Positions 12,176-22,360 of a stretch of DNA of 60,000 nucleotides are shown here, one piece after another. The notes under the pieces are model-generated. The model was not told the DNA's origin. It ran no database searches and saw only the letters and a list, made by a program, of their open reading frames with translations. This stretch comes from Adiantum capillus-veneris (Eukaryota; Streptophyta; Polypodiopsida; Polypodiales; Pteridaceae): NCBI GenBank assembly GCA_014529385.2, contig CM043950.1:64810935-64870934 (forward strand), given 5' to 3'. The translations under genes were made by a program, and so were the position numbers. The first letter of the stretch is position 1; every line of letters begins with the position of its first letter.

Positions 12176-12505
12176 ATGGCTCATGGAAAGGCCACATCTA
12201 GAAGGGCGACAGGTGAGTCCTTGCATTCTCAATCAAGAAGACACCAATAAGAGGCGCACAGATGCGTGCATAGGATCAAAAGGCACATGCAGCCAGCCAT
12301 TCCAAGGCTTCCCTTTCAATGAGTGGTGCAAGAGATATGTGAGAATTGGAGAGTGGGCATGCGATGGGCCAGCAGTGCTCTTCTCTGCCTGTAGGAGATT
12401 GCAAAGGATTACCTTGATGATTTTTTCAATGATGGCTACATCCTGGCGGACCATGCGCATCGTGTCACGATTATGCCCAAAGATTTTGACACCCTCCGCA
12501 GGCTA
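12176..12505 (+). pseudogene. Histone H3-like domain, decayed
   Basis: One frame from the ATG at 12,176 reads MAHGKATSRRATG, matching the H3 tail start MARTKQTARKSTG at eight of 13 positions. It continues with RLPFQ-VVQEI (H3 KLPFQRLVREI), MRWASSALLCL-EIAKDYLDDFF ([23 protein letters not shown]) and HAHRVTIMPKDFDTLRRL (HAKRVTIMPKDIQLARRI). About 110 codons span the domain against ~130 in H3, the N-tail being shorter. Three in-frame stops (TAA, TGA, TAG) sit where CAA, CGA and CAG would fit, the pattern of C-to-T decay. The frame then continues into non-histone sequence. Whether it was canonical H3, a CENH3-like variant or a captured domain cannot be settled here. Confidence 0.7.
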
Positions 12506-12633
12506 TGTTTCCTCTACGATGGGCTGCTTCAGCCAGTCCCAATTCGAGACAACAGGACAATGGATATTCTTAACATCCCCCCCGTCCATCCTCGTGCACG
12601 ACAGGCAAAGCCTTCAAGGGTTGAGAGAAACAG

Positions 12634-13070
12634 ATGCATAAGGAGCTTGAGCACGTCACGGAGGAGCCTGCACATGTAGTAGAGACAGAGCTCGAGCCTG
12701 CACAAGTACAGACAGAGACCACCAGGAAAGAGAAACCTGGTTTAGAGCCCGAGCCAACGAGAGAGGAACCCGCAGAGGAAGAACCAGAGCCTAGTAGGGA
12801 GGAAAGAGAGGATCCCATAACCCTTCAGCGAGAGTCCACCAGGGAGAAGACTGGCATATTGTAGAGTAGATCAACGAAGAAAACGAAGAGGAACTATAAA
12901 TTCTTGTCAATTCAGTAACTCTTCGAGCACATATTCCTCTTTCTGGACGATCAAAGGAGGCCTCCATTATCAACCTTGATCGACACGATTTTCTCTGCAT
13001 GCATGACTCCTCCAAATGCCAAGGTAGCAGATGCAGTCGTCCATGCTGCTATGTGGTAAAGATAATTTTG
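12634..13070 (+). pseudogene. Acidic Glu/Pro-rich linker and start of peptidase region
   Basis: In a frame shifted from the histone-like part comes a Glu/Pro/Thr-rich segment (EEPAHVVETELEPAQVQTE, EPEPTREEPAEEEPEPSREE) ending at 12,864. Beyond it, broken frames give INLDRHDFLCM and AKVADAVVHAAMW. These resemble the first strand and helix of Ulp1-type peptidases (I.R.DFLCL ... WL.D.VI). This looks like the linker between the histone-like domain and the peptidase of one ancestral gene. It is duplicated with many changes at 13,913-14,330. Confidence 0.45.
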
Positions 13071-13088
13071 ATTATCTGACGTTGTCAA

Positions 13089-13251
13089 GGTTAGTACCAA
13101 GCGAATAGGGACCCTTAAAAATTTACAAGGTTGCTATTTGCTCGGTATTGACCTTAGTTTGAGGTCAGTACCAAGCGAATAGAGACACTTGGATATCTTT
13201 AAGGCAGCTAGTCGCTTGGTATTGACCCGGGTCAGAACCAAGCGATTAGGG
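13089..13251 (+). repeat. Inverted-repeat cluster GGTCAGTACCAAGCGAATAG (copy 1)
   Basis: Five arms alternate: forward 13,089-13,111, reverse 13,134-13,153, forward 13,163-13,185, reverse 13,208-13,227, forward 13,229-13,251. The last two arms are separated by one base and form a near-perfect ~42-bp palindrome. Confidence 0.8.
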
Positions 13252-13439
13252 ACTTAGATGACCATTTCAAGATCCGTATTCGTGTCATTTTGACCTATCT
13301 CTATATATCCAGTAACTAATCTAAAGAAAAATTCTTTTTCATGTCAAGCACACTATCTTGCTTCTGCCTGTGAATGTGCAAGACAAAATGTATGTAATAG
13401 ATGCGCTTATATCACCTATGCTTCAGAACAATGGAATGT

Positions 13440-13912
13440 CATTTTTGGTGGGCTAGCTCAGGAGAGCTAATTGGGATATATTGTGCTTTCTGATCATTGC
13501 CTGCCAATCAAAGGTGAGTTTTGTGTTGGTATGCAAAGCTATGTTGGATTTAGGGTCTTGCTATTTCTCATCGTTGATAGTTTTGATGTTTTCTTTTTGT
13601 GTAGTGAACATTGGAGTCTGGTGTTATTCGACAGTAAAGCGAAGGTCGTCTACTACAAAAACTTGGGGCAAAGCAGGGGATTCGATGGGCGTGTAAAGGC
13701 GTAAGGATTATCTTTATGCTTTTGTATGTAGTGTCTTTTTCTAATGCCCTGCTGAGCAAGTTCTTATGTGTGTAGTTCCACAAGAAAATTTATTTGTTGT
13801 GTGTGGAGCACATTTTGCTAGAACATGATCTAGGTGCTACCACTGAGCATCAACGGGTCAGCGTGCCCACTCAGATAGATGATTTCAGCTATGGCTGGCG
13901 GGAGGAGCTTGA
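13440..13912 (+). pseudogene. Ulp1/C48-like cysteine peptidase fragment, copy 1
   Basis: Three exon-like blocks are separated by GT-AG introns: intron 13,514-13,604 (AAAG/GTGAGT ... TGTGTAG) and intron 13,701-13,775 (GTAAGG ... TGTGTAG). The spliced frame reads LPANQ/SEHWSLVLFDSKAKVVYYKNLGQ, the strand around the catalytic His of Ulp1 SUMO-protease folds (EHW.L....). It then gives VEHILLEHDLG and VPTQIDDFSYGW. The last motif normally carries the oxyanion Gln and catalytic Cys (Q.d...CG); here Cys is Tyr. This copy is therefore catalytically dead and truncated by the duplication junction. C48-like domains are known both in host deSUMOylases and in plant transposons. Confidence 0.65.
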
Positions 13913-14352
13913 GCACGTCTCACGGAGGAGCCTGCACATGTAGTAGATACAGAGCTCTAGCCCGCACAGGTAGGGAGAGAGACCACCAGGAAAGAGAAAC
14001 CTAGTTTAGAGCCTGAGCCAACGAGAGAGGAACCCACAAAGGTAGAACCAGAGCCCCATAGGGAGGAAAGAGAGGATCCCACAACCCTTCAGCCAGAGTC
14101 CACCACGGAGAAGACTGGCATATTGTAGAGCAGATCAACGAAGAAAATGAAGAGGAACTATAAATTCTTGTCAATTCAGTACCTCTTTAAGCACATATTC
14201 CTCTTCCCGGACAATCAGAGGAGGCCTCCATTATCAACCTTGATCGACACGATTTTCTCTGCATGCTTGACTTCTCAAAATGCCAAGGTAGCAGATGCAA
14301 TCATCCACGCTGCTATGTGGTAAAGATAAGTTTTATTATGTGACGATGTCAA

Positions 14353-14515
14353 GGTCAGTACCAAGCAAATAGGGACCCTTAAAAATTTACAAGGTTGTTA
14401 TTCGCTCGTATTGACCTTAGTTTGAGGTCAGTACCAAGAGAATAGAGACACTTGGATATCTTTAAGGCAACTAATCACTTGGTATTGACCCGGGTCAGAA
14501 CCAAGCGATTAGGGA
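14353..14515 (+). repeat. Inverted-repeat cluster (copy 2)
   Basis: The duplicated version of the cluster at 13,089-13,251, with arms at 14,353, 14,395, 14,426, 14,471 and 14,493. The adjacent last pair is kept. Confidence 0.8.
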
Positions 14516-14699
14516 CTTAGATTATTTCAAGATCCGTATTCCGTCGTTCTGACCTATCTCGATGTATCCAGTAACTAATCTAAAGGATAGTTCTTTTTCA
14601 TGTCAAGCACACTATCTCGCTTCTGCCTGCGAATGTGCAAGACAAAATGTATGTAATAGATCCGCTTATATCGCCTATGCTTCAGAACAATGGAAAGTC

Positions 14700-15212
14700 A
14701 TTTTTGACGTTGTTGGTTTGGCTCAGCAGTGTTAATTGATATCTATTGTGCTTTCTGATCACTGCCTACAATCAAAGGTGAGTTTTGTGTTGGTATGCAA
14801 AGCTATGTTGGATCTAGGGTCTTGCTATTTCTCATCGTTGATAGTTTTGATGTTTTCTTTTTGTGTGGTGAACATTGGAGTCTGGTGTTATTCGACATTG
14901 AAGCGAAGGCCGTCTACTACCAAAACTTGGGGCAAAGCAGGGGATTCGATGGGCGTGTAAAGGCGTAAGGATTATCTTTATGCTTTTGCAAGTAGTGTCT
15001 TTTTCTAATGCCCTAATGAGCAAGTTCTTATGTGTGTAGTTCCACGAGAAAATTTATTTGTTGTGTGTTGAGCACATTTTGTTAGAACATGATCTAGGTG
15101 CTACCACTGAGCATCAACGGGTCAGCGTGCCCACTCAGATTGATGATTTCAGTTGTGGCTGGAGGATGTGTATGAATGCTATGCTCCTTCTAAGAATTTT
15201 GGATGTACCAAT
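14700..15212 (+). pseudogene. Ulp1/C48-like cysteine peptidase fragment, copy 2
   Basis: The second copy of the same exon set. It keeps the catalytic-site text VPTQIDDFSCGWRMC with Cys intact, and continues to LLLRILDVPM before a GTAAGT donor at 15,213. However, the first intron's acceptor is changed from GTAG to GTGG (about 14,868), so the EHWSL exon (here GEHWSLVLFD-like, frame disturbed) could not be spliced normally. The second intron (14,965-15,039) still has GT...AG. Between the two copies every key element exists once, but neither is intact. Confidence 0.65.
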
Positions 15213-15326
15213 GTAAGTACGCATACTGTTTAAGTGCTTATATTGTTGCAATGCCTTTATGAAAAGACGATACTTCTTTACTTACTTTCTTATTATCACG
15301 CATCTACATGACCTTTAATTACATAG

Positions 15327-15820
15327 CTACAACCCCTATGATGTGCACAATTTTTTTGTAATGGCCATTCATCATATTATAATTTTGGTGCATAGTCAAT
15401 CAAGAGAGGAAAGAGCACGAGCTGAGGAGTTTGAACAAGCCCGCATCCAAGAAATGATGTAGAGGTACCAACAGATTCAACATGAGGTTCGATACATGGA
15501 AGAATAAATCAATCAATATTATGCAAACACCGCAGAAGTAGAGGATTGGGTTGCACGTCATCTCGTCAAGAGAGAGAACAAAGTGAAGCGTCACAGGTTC
15601 AAGATGATTGGGACGCCATGGATGAAGCCTAGGCATTTGAGAGACGTGAAAGGGAACCCAAGACTAGTGTCCCCCAATGGAGAAGGAGCAACAACAAGGG
15701 GAGAGGGTAGGGGAGCAGTGGTAGCAATAGGGGCGGGGGGGGGGGGGGGGGGGGGGGGGGGTAGCAACCGAGGTAGGGGGTAGGGGAGAAGTGGTAGCAA
15801 CACGGGCAAGAGGCAGTAAT
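15327..15820 (+). pseudogene. 3' exons: coiled-coil segment and Gly/Arg-rich tail
   Basis: After an acceptor-like ACATAG at 15,326 and a second TGCATAG at 15,396 comes SREERARAEEFEQARIQEMM, a charged helical segment with a stop, then VEDWVARHLVKRENKVKRHR and a Gly/Arg-rich tail. A run of 27 G residues (15,735-15,761) lies inside the tail, flanked by imperfect copies of GGTAGGGGAGAAGTGGTAGCAA. It is probably the C-terminus of the peptidase-like gene. Confidence 0.45.
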
Positions 15821-15995
15821 CATTGCCTCTTTGTATAAATTTTGAATTAAAAATTACAATGTATTAAGCATTGAGACAATAGAAAGTTTTTGATTTTGAG
15901 ACAATGTATGAACGACACAAAATGTCTTTGTATTAATCATTTTTGGGTGTACATCTTGGGTGCACTCATTGCGTGCACAGGGTTTGTGACCTAGC

Positions 15996-17010
15996 CTCCG
16001 ATTCAATCAATCAAGTGAAGTGTATTTGAGAGGGACTCCTTGCACAATGTTGTTCTCTCCTCGCGTCTTGGAACCTGAGGAAATCAAAGTGTTAGTATCT
16101 ATTAATTTAAGGCATTGAAAACAAGTGAAATTTCTCCATTTAGTTAGTACCTTTCTATTGTTGAGATTGAATGTATACACTTGTGGCCACAATGGCAGGT
16201 CTTCTTATGTAAGATCTACCATAAGTTGTGCAACAGTTGTACTTGACATTGTGTCCATCACAGTAAGTAGACTCTCTCGAAAGTAGATCTCCATTACTAA
16301 AGGTTTGTTCTCAGAGTTACTCTATATCTTGGTCAAGTGGAATACGCTGCCCACTAAGAAGATGACATCTAAAATAGTAAAATGATACTATGAAATTTTG
16401 AGAGCTTATAATGTACTTGCAAGTTATGGACTTCTTTTGCAAAATACAAATTTTTCCCTCCGAGTGTTTCCTATCCCAATTATCATCTAAAAAGTCCAAA
16501 CAACTCTCAGACTTGCAAATGAATATTGTTGCAGTCGTTCTTATTTTCTTATCAAAGAAGAAATCTACAAACACTTCAATAGGCATAAATAGATTGAGCC
16601 TAACAATCTTTGTAGCAATCAAATACTGGAGGGACTTCTACACATCCTGAAACAACCTATTCTTGAATCTTTCACTAGTTTGCGACGCTTGCAAAGACCA
16701 ATCCTTGCTGTCAAACAATGGAAGTGGCAACTGAGTCACACAAACCTAGGCAGACAATATTCGGGGTTCCAAATATGACATATCATAGAAGAATATTCTA
16801 TTATTTGCAAGCTCCTTGTGCGATCTTCCTCGGTACATTTGCTAACCAATAAATACATGGAAAGCATAAAAAATCCCAACTATGATCTCAACTGGTTTCC
16901 AGGCCGTCCTATTCAATGGATTAATATCAACCATAAGACTTCGGAAATAAACATAATATCAACCATAAGACTTCGGAAATAAACATGCACTAAATGAGAT
17001 ATATGCTCAA
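15996..17010 (-). pseudogene. Unrecognised gene-like fragment
   Basis: Minus-strand frames look protein-like rather than random: DMSYLEPRILSA, VCVTQLPLPLFDSKDWSLQA, FKNRLFQDV, YLIATKIVRLNLFMPIEVFV, CKSESCLDFLDDNWDRKHSE, then LSGQRIPLDQDIE and VYTFNLNN. Stops and probable introns (16,330-16,440; 16,090-16,160) intervene. I do not recognise the family. The 20-kb retroelement at 17,033 is inserted directly upstream in this orientation, and sequence past its right end (37,393 on) would be the continuation of the locus. Confidence 0.4.
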
Positions 17011-17032
17011 AATACCATACAATTGGAATGAT

Positions 17033-17961
17033 TGTTGGACAGGTACGCCGCGACGGCGGACGTTAGCACAGCGAGAACTCACCTAACAAGATTTGTCAGC
17101 TAAGGAGGAAGCTCGACCCGCAGGTGCATGGAAGCAAGCATAGGGTGTCAACCTACACTAGACCGACTCCTAACTAATTCCTACAGAGGTCTCTACCCAA
17201 TGTCTAAGCTACAGCCTTCAGGAGTGCATAAGAGGAAACTTCCTACAACGCTTTCTAGAGCCGAATACCCATCAAACAATCTCGAAACACCACAGAACTT
17301 GAAGAAGGCCCTACTAACACCAATAGGTCGCTCTCCCTAACGTCTATGAACCAAAATCCCAACCCAAAACACCTGGTGAAAAATCACGTAGGATGTCTGG
17401 CCGAAATTTGCAAGTCGTCATTTCCGAAAACTAAAGTGCCTAATGTGTAGCTCTACTCAATGCGAACGCGTGGATATGCTGCAATGAAAATTCAGACAAC
17501 GTATGCTCACCGAATCACCAGATGAAACTCGTAGATGGAGCTCGCAAAACCGGACTGTACACGCGCAATGTAGGTATTGGCGCGTAGCTCTCATCGGGGG
17601 AAACACGTTGCACTTCTCCGCACTCGATTCCGACCACCGGTGCGTGCATAGTGTCAAGATGAAGCTCTCACTCTCCCTCGTACACAGTACACTCAATCAT
17701 AGACTTCAATTTTTTTTTAAATGTCAAAAGGTCCTTCATTAAGGTCAAAAAGTGGTATAAATACCTTACAATTCTCAAACCCTAATGTTCCAACTTAACC
17801 ATCTACTCAATCTAAATGTCAAAACTGGGATAATATGGAAACTTCTGTAAGCCCCAATATTTACAAAGGTGAAATGTTGGGTTTTCTCAATAAATAAATA
17901 ATTACAAAAAATAATAATCTACTAAGCAGTCATTTCCATAGGGTGTGTCCAGCTTATAACA
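17033..17961 (-). repeat. 3' LTR of the giant element
   Basis: Matches 36,465-37,392 along its length with scattered, mostly transition, differences. It contains a half-palindrome ACGTAGGATGTCT at 17,386-17,398. Confidence 0.9.
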
Positions 17962-17977
17962 CTCCCCCCCTCCTTAT
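17962..17977 (-). promoter_or_regulatory. Polypurine tract
   Basis: The minus strand reads AATAAGGAGGGGGGGAG immediately before the LTR start TGTTATAAGC, the expected plus-strand primer site for reverse transcription. Confidence 0.8.
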
Positions 17978-18127
17978 TCATGTCGTCGTGACATGGCTGT
18001 TGAGCTGCTTCGTCATCTTAGGCTTTCTCTCATCTTGAGCAGTGACTCATATCTTGCATGTTGAGCCAGTAGTGTCGGGCCGAATATGTCAATGCTGATT
18101 GTGAAGAAGCCGGTGTAGAAAGCTTCT

Positions 18128-21100
18128 TCAAAGGCTTAGAGGTGATAGGATGGCAAAAACATGATCCTTTGATACAATGCATGTATCACCTCCTTGGAAG
18201 GCTGACCAGACAGATCGTATGCACATCGGTATGTATCTTGAAAGAAGAAGATATTGTCTATCGCCTGGCCTGGTTTGAATGTCTCGAAGACTACCAAAAG
18301 GATTTTCCAAATCTTTCTCATCATAATGCAAGATAGGTCAGGCGAGCCAGTGAACAATTTGATGGCACCCGTGAGGGTTTTCACCATGTATTGAACACTT
18401 ATTCTCTCGCCTACCTTCAAGCCTGGCAGCTTCGGATAGTTTAGCCAAGTAGGTTGGCTTCTTTGCAGTAGCTCATGGGCCTTCCACATCTGTATCCTTG
18501 GTAGAGGAAAGAAACTTAGGTTATCTCTGATGACTTTTGGTGCCTCTACCAGATGGATTAGATACTGTGGATACTTCGTCAGCCATGCTTTTCTCCACCT
18601 GGGTTGAGAGTCGACAATCAACTTTACCCCTTCAAGCTTGGAGACATCTGTTGTGTATAGTGGCACTGTTGGCTCTTATCTGATTCTTTTGTTGATTGTG
18701 GTGGCTTTGTACTTTAGCAAAGGATATGGGAGAGAGGGCTGTAGCCATTCATGCCAAAGGTTGCTGGCGTCTATCTTTTGAATCGTCATTGATTTAAAGA
18801 CCCTCTGCTCCCATTCCAAGGATTCTTTGGCCGTGTCTCTGATTTTCGCTTCTATGACCTTTCGCACCTTCTCTTCTTCTTCTTGTGTCAGATCTTGTGG
18901 CTCTTGAGAGGGTCCTCCAAGGATTTCCTCTTGCATGTGTTAGGAAATAAGACGTAGTAAATAGATTTTTGAGTAGATTACTTAATGGAGAGAGATAGAT
19001 TTCACACACAAGAGATTATAGAGTAGAGAGAGAGAGAGAGTACACACGATATACGTGGTTCACCCAATGTGGGCTACGTCCATGGGAAAGAAGCCACTCA
19101 ATGGCTTTAGCACTTCAAAAGAAGAAGTAGTTTACAAAGGGATTAAACCCTTGATAGAGCTCCCGCCTTGCTTCACTCTCACCACCTCACACTCACCTTG
19201 TTGCATCATCTTCACACTATGAAATGTGTGTAGAAATGGCCTCCTTTTATAGGCCAAAAGGGCTTCCCTCTCTTATGAGAGACAGCCATGTGTAGCCACC
19301 CTTGTGCGAATAAGTCCAAATCGGACCCTCCAATCCGCCCATGTGTGGCCGCCCTTGAGAAGACAAGTCCGCTTTTGAATTCGGCCACCGGCCACCGGCC
19401 ATTGACTTCCGACCACCGGCCATCGGCCATTAACTACCGGCCACCGGCCAACCGACCGGTTGTTTTCCGACCACTTTCCGGCCTCCGTCCGACCATAATA
19501 TTCCGGCGAAAAAAAAAGTCTCAGGGGGCCTCCACCCCCGAGGCCTCTAAAGTTGCCCCTGATTCTTGTCCGTGAAAATTTTGGTTTCCGGTGAGTGATT
19601 TTCCTTCACGCACGATGGCTTCTCCTCATAATGGGGGCCTTACAAATGTGCGCTTTTACCACTGAAAATTACAAGGGTAAATCAGGCTCCATACTTAACA
19701 GCATGGGTGTGTTCACAAGATCTGCCACATTCTCTAAATCTATTCCTTCCATGGCTGCTGGCCCAGTGCTGAATTGCTCTTTTGTCTACTGGCCTCTCAG
19801 CTCTTCTATTTTCTTTTGGAATGTCTGCTTTTCTGCTTCAGCTTGCTCTCCCATATTCACAAGGAGGTCGTTCAAATCGGCATTTATCTTCTCCGCCTCC
19901 TCGAGCTTTCGCTTGATGGTTTCTAGCTCATTTTGCATTGCCTTGTGTTCTTCTTCCATGCGGGTTTGCATGACTACTGACCCTCAGCCATCATCAGCCT
20001 CTGCTTTTTCTCTAAGGTTAAATCCTTCTGGAGCTCTTTCATTTGCTCCTCATAAAGCTAACTCTCTGAAGTGGTGTGAGTCGAGCTAGTAGCTCTGACT
20101 CGGCAGGAGATGCCCGTAAAGCCGTTGGATGGTTTGATCTTTAACTTAATGACCTCATCCTGGCTAGCCTCTCGCTCTATTTCTGCCTTCTCTTTGGCAT
20201 TCCGCATGGCTTCCACTTCCTTGGACTCTTTAGCAAGTTGTAGGGTTAGGTTGTCCCTTTCCCTTTCTGCATCCGTCAATAACTTGCTGAGTTTTCTGTA
20301 CTCCTCTTCAGCTCCTTGCAGTCTTTGAGCTGCTGCCTGATTTTCTCTTTCCATATCCTGGCATCTTTGCAATGTATTTGCCAGACTGGCTTGCAACTTT
20401 GCTTCTCTCCCGATATGACTTTGGCTTTGTTTTTGTAGAGTGTCGACTTCAGACTTGATAAAAGCTTCATTGGCTTTGAGAGTAGCCATCTCACCTTCCG
20501 TGGCCATTGATTGTGCCATGAGCCCGGTTAGCTTGGTCATTACCACATCCCAATCATCAGTGGGTGGCTGCAGGTCCACTGTATAAGTGGCCATCTCTTT
20601 TAGCTCCACTAACTACAGGCTCTGCATCTGCTCTTTGGGCCCTGTGCTTGCCAAGTCAAATGCGACTGTGGCTGCCTCTTCTTTTGAATATCCAGTAGCT
20701 AGTAGATCTAGAAACGTGTTATACCTTGCTTCATTTGGCTCTGGTTGCTCACTTTTGGGCTTAGCTTCTTCTTTTTTCTCTTGCTCTTGGCTCTGTTCTT
20801 GCCTTGAATCTTCTTGATCTTCAGATTTGTTGCTTTTGTTGAGTTCGTGGAGGGCTACGAGGAGGTGGTGATGATGGTGGGCTGGACTCCGGGCTGGAAG
20901 GTGGAGTTGCCGGCTTTTTCTTGAAGTCCCTGTCCGCCTTTGTCTTTGTCTCTCTCTCTCTTGGCCTTCGTGCTCTTCTAGCAGTTGCCGTCGGCCTTCA
21001 TCCACTTCTAGTTCTGTAAATGGTACATTTGGGATATTTTCCGTAGTAGCATCCAGAATTTCAAAATTCTTAATACAATCTTCAAATCTGTCTCTGTGTA

Positions 21101-22196
21101 CCCTTCGGGATGATCCCGACATGGTTTCCAGAGATGGCTTCCATAGCTCGCTCAAATCTCCCTTGAGGGCTCTTTTGGCTTTGAAGCGTTCCATCAGCCG
21201 CTCTAGCTGTGCTTCTTTCTGTGAGTTTGTCTCTTTGACCGGCACTTGGACACTCTCTTTCTTTCCTTTCTTCAACTTTGGCTGCTCCTCTTGCACAGTT
21301 TCTAACCGGCGTTTCAACCTTGTGGCAACTCTGGGTGCTTTGCGCTGTTCCTCTTCCTTATCTTCCTTGAGCCTTAGCCAGTCATTTTGTGATGGAGGGT
21401 CACGCCATCTTCCCTTGGCATGCAATGCCCCATATACCACTTTCGTGATCAGATCACCCGGCACAATGTAGGTGGGGTTCTTGTTGCCCATCTTCACCAG
21501 ATTATCATGGATATAGGCTGCATAGTTGATTACCTTCGGCTTGCTCTTCTACATTGCCCAGGTGAAGGTTGTGGCAATTGCTCCAGGCGGCATTCTGTAC
21601 TTTTGTGTCCGATTTGTACACATGTGGAAATACAGGTTATACAACTGACTCATGATGGCCACTTTGGGATTTGCAATGTCTTGAAAGGTGTAGTTGTTCT
21701 TCTTTTCTGTGTACACCTTGACTTCATCTCTTCTTTTGGTTACACTATCCCCTTTGTTGGAGAGGTCTAGTGCAGCTGCCACTACTTTCTTTGTGATTTC
21801 AATCACAGTGTCTGGCTTGCCCTGTAGATCCGTAACTCTGGCCATTCCATCTTCTTTGATTGTAGTCACAAAATCCCATACTCTTTTTATGTCAATTCCT
21901 GCCGGCATAGATTCAAAATAATTGTGGAGATCTATCTTCTCCAGGTACTCTGCCATCTTGCTTCTGACAAACTCATTGAGCTCCCGCGGTAGCATGGGTA
22001 GCTCTATTACATTTTCTTTAGTGTCTTTGAACACGCCTTGGTAGATCTTCAGATCATTAGAATCTAGCAAGTCCTCTTGAATCCACGTGCTGGATGGCTT
22101 TATAGTTCCTTCTGGGATGACAAATGGCTCTACTTCTTCCAGGTAATCTTTTATGGTCATCCTCCTCTTCTTTGTCGGTGATTTTTCCGTTGCCAT
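18128..22196 (-). pseudogene. Accessory coiled-coil ORF downstream of pol (copy 1)
   Basis: Starts MATEKSPTKKRRM and, ignoring two in-frame TAG codons (21,549-21,551 and 20,613-20,615), runs in one frame for over 700 codons. An N-terminal ~230-residue region (VEPFVIPEGTIKPSSTW, VWDFVTTIKEDGMARV, LYNLYFHMCTNRTQKYRMPP) has no family I can name. Next come GRWRDPPSQNDWLRLKED, a Lys/Glu-rich stretch, and a long coiled coil (20,400-20,100 and 19,971-19,786: KLLTDAERERDNLTLQLAKE, EELRGQ). A frameshift lies near 20,050. A solo LTR (18,938-19,700) splits it. The C-terminal part (18,936-18,136) has LQPSLPYPLLKYKA, IVDSQPRWRKAWLTKYPQYL and WLNYPKLPGLKVGERISVQY. A second diverged copy at 39.3-42.2 kb keeps the same order. 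No transmembrane or signal segment is evident, so it is not an obvious envelope. Confidence 0.8.
18938..19700 (+). mobile_element. Solo LTR (probably Copia-type) inside the accessory ORF
   Basis: Begins TGTTAGGAAATAAG and ends ACTTAACA, with perfect 5-bp target duplications GCATG at 18,933-18,937 and 19,701-19,705. The motif TACGTGGTTCACCCAATG followed by GGCTACGTCCATGGG at 19,046-19,085 is typical of a group of plant LTRs. A TTTTATAGG box lies near 19,233. No internal genes exist. It interrupts the accessory frame exactly, which resumes on both sides. Confidence 0.85.
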
Positions 22197-22200
22197 AGAT

Positions 22201-22230
22201 CCTGTTGCACTCAGTAGTCCAAAGTTAGCG
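22201..22230 (-). promoter_or_regulatory. Conserved branch point and 3' splice site before accessory ORF
   Basis: The minus strand reads CGCTAACTTTGGACTACTGA then GTGCAACAG/GATCTATGG, ending in the accessory ATG. CTAAC (22,224-22,228) is a consensus branch point 23 nt from the AG. The same block is kept in the diverged copy at 42,246-42,270 (CGCTAACTTTTGG...GTGCAG/GTAGGG..CCATGG). Spliced expression is inferred. Confidence 0.55.
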
Positions 22231-22360
22231 TTTTTTCCATATCAGCGAGAAACTGAGTTTTAACTATCCAAATGACTTGAAAATTGAAAATAAAACTTAA
22301 AAGGAACTTGGGAAACTGTGCATGTTCTCACAGTGTCATTATGGAAAAAAATTATCATTT

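Larger units (their letters stand above)
12641..15163 (+). repeat. Tandem duplication, period about 1.27 kb
   Basis: AGGAGCTTGAGCACGTC starts both copies (12,641 and 13,913). The copies stay alignable through the acidic linker, the inverted repeats and the Ulp1-like exons to GATTTCAG.T.TGGCTGG at about 13,905 and 15,160. The second copy then continues into further sequence, which the first lacks, as expected of unequal crossing-over. Confidence 0.85.

Noticed and set aside
15583-15823. Poly-Gly and poly-Pro frames on opposite strands
   Set aside because: Produced by the run of 27 G; only the plus-strand Gly/Arg tail is kept, with low confidence.
17754-17765. TATAAATA in the giant element's LTR as its promoter
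   Set aside because: It reads as a TATA box on the plus strand, opposite to the element; the minus-strand reading TATTTATA is too weak to call.
18128-22196. Accessory ORF as an env gene
   Set aside because: No signal peptide or transmembrane segment is visible, and the protein is mainly charged and coiled-coil.
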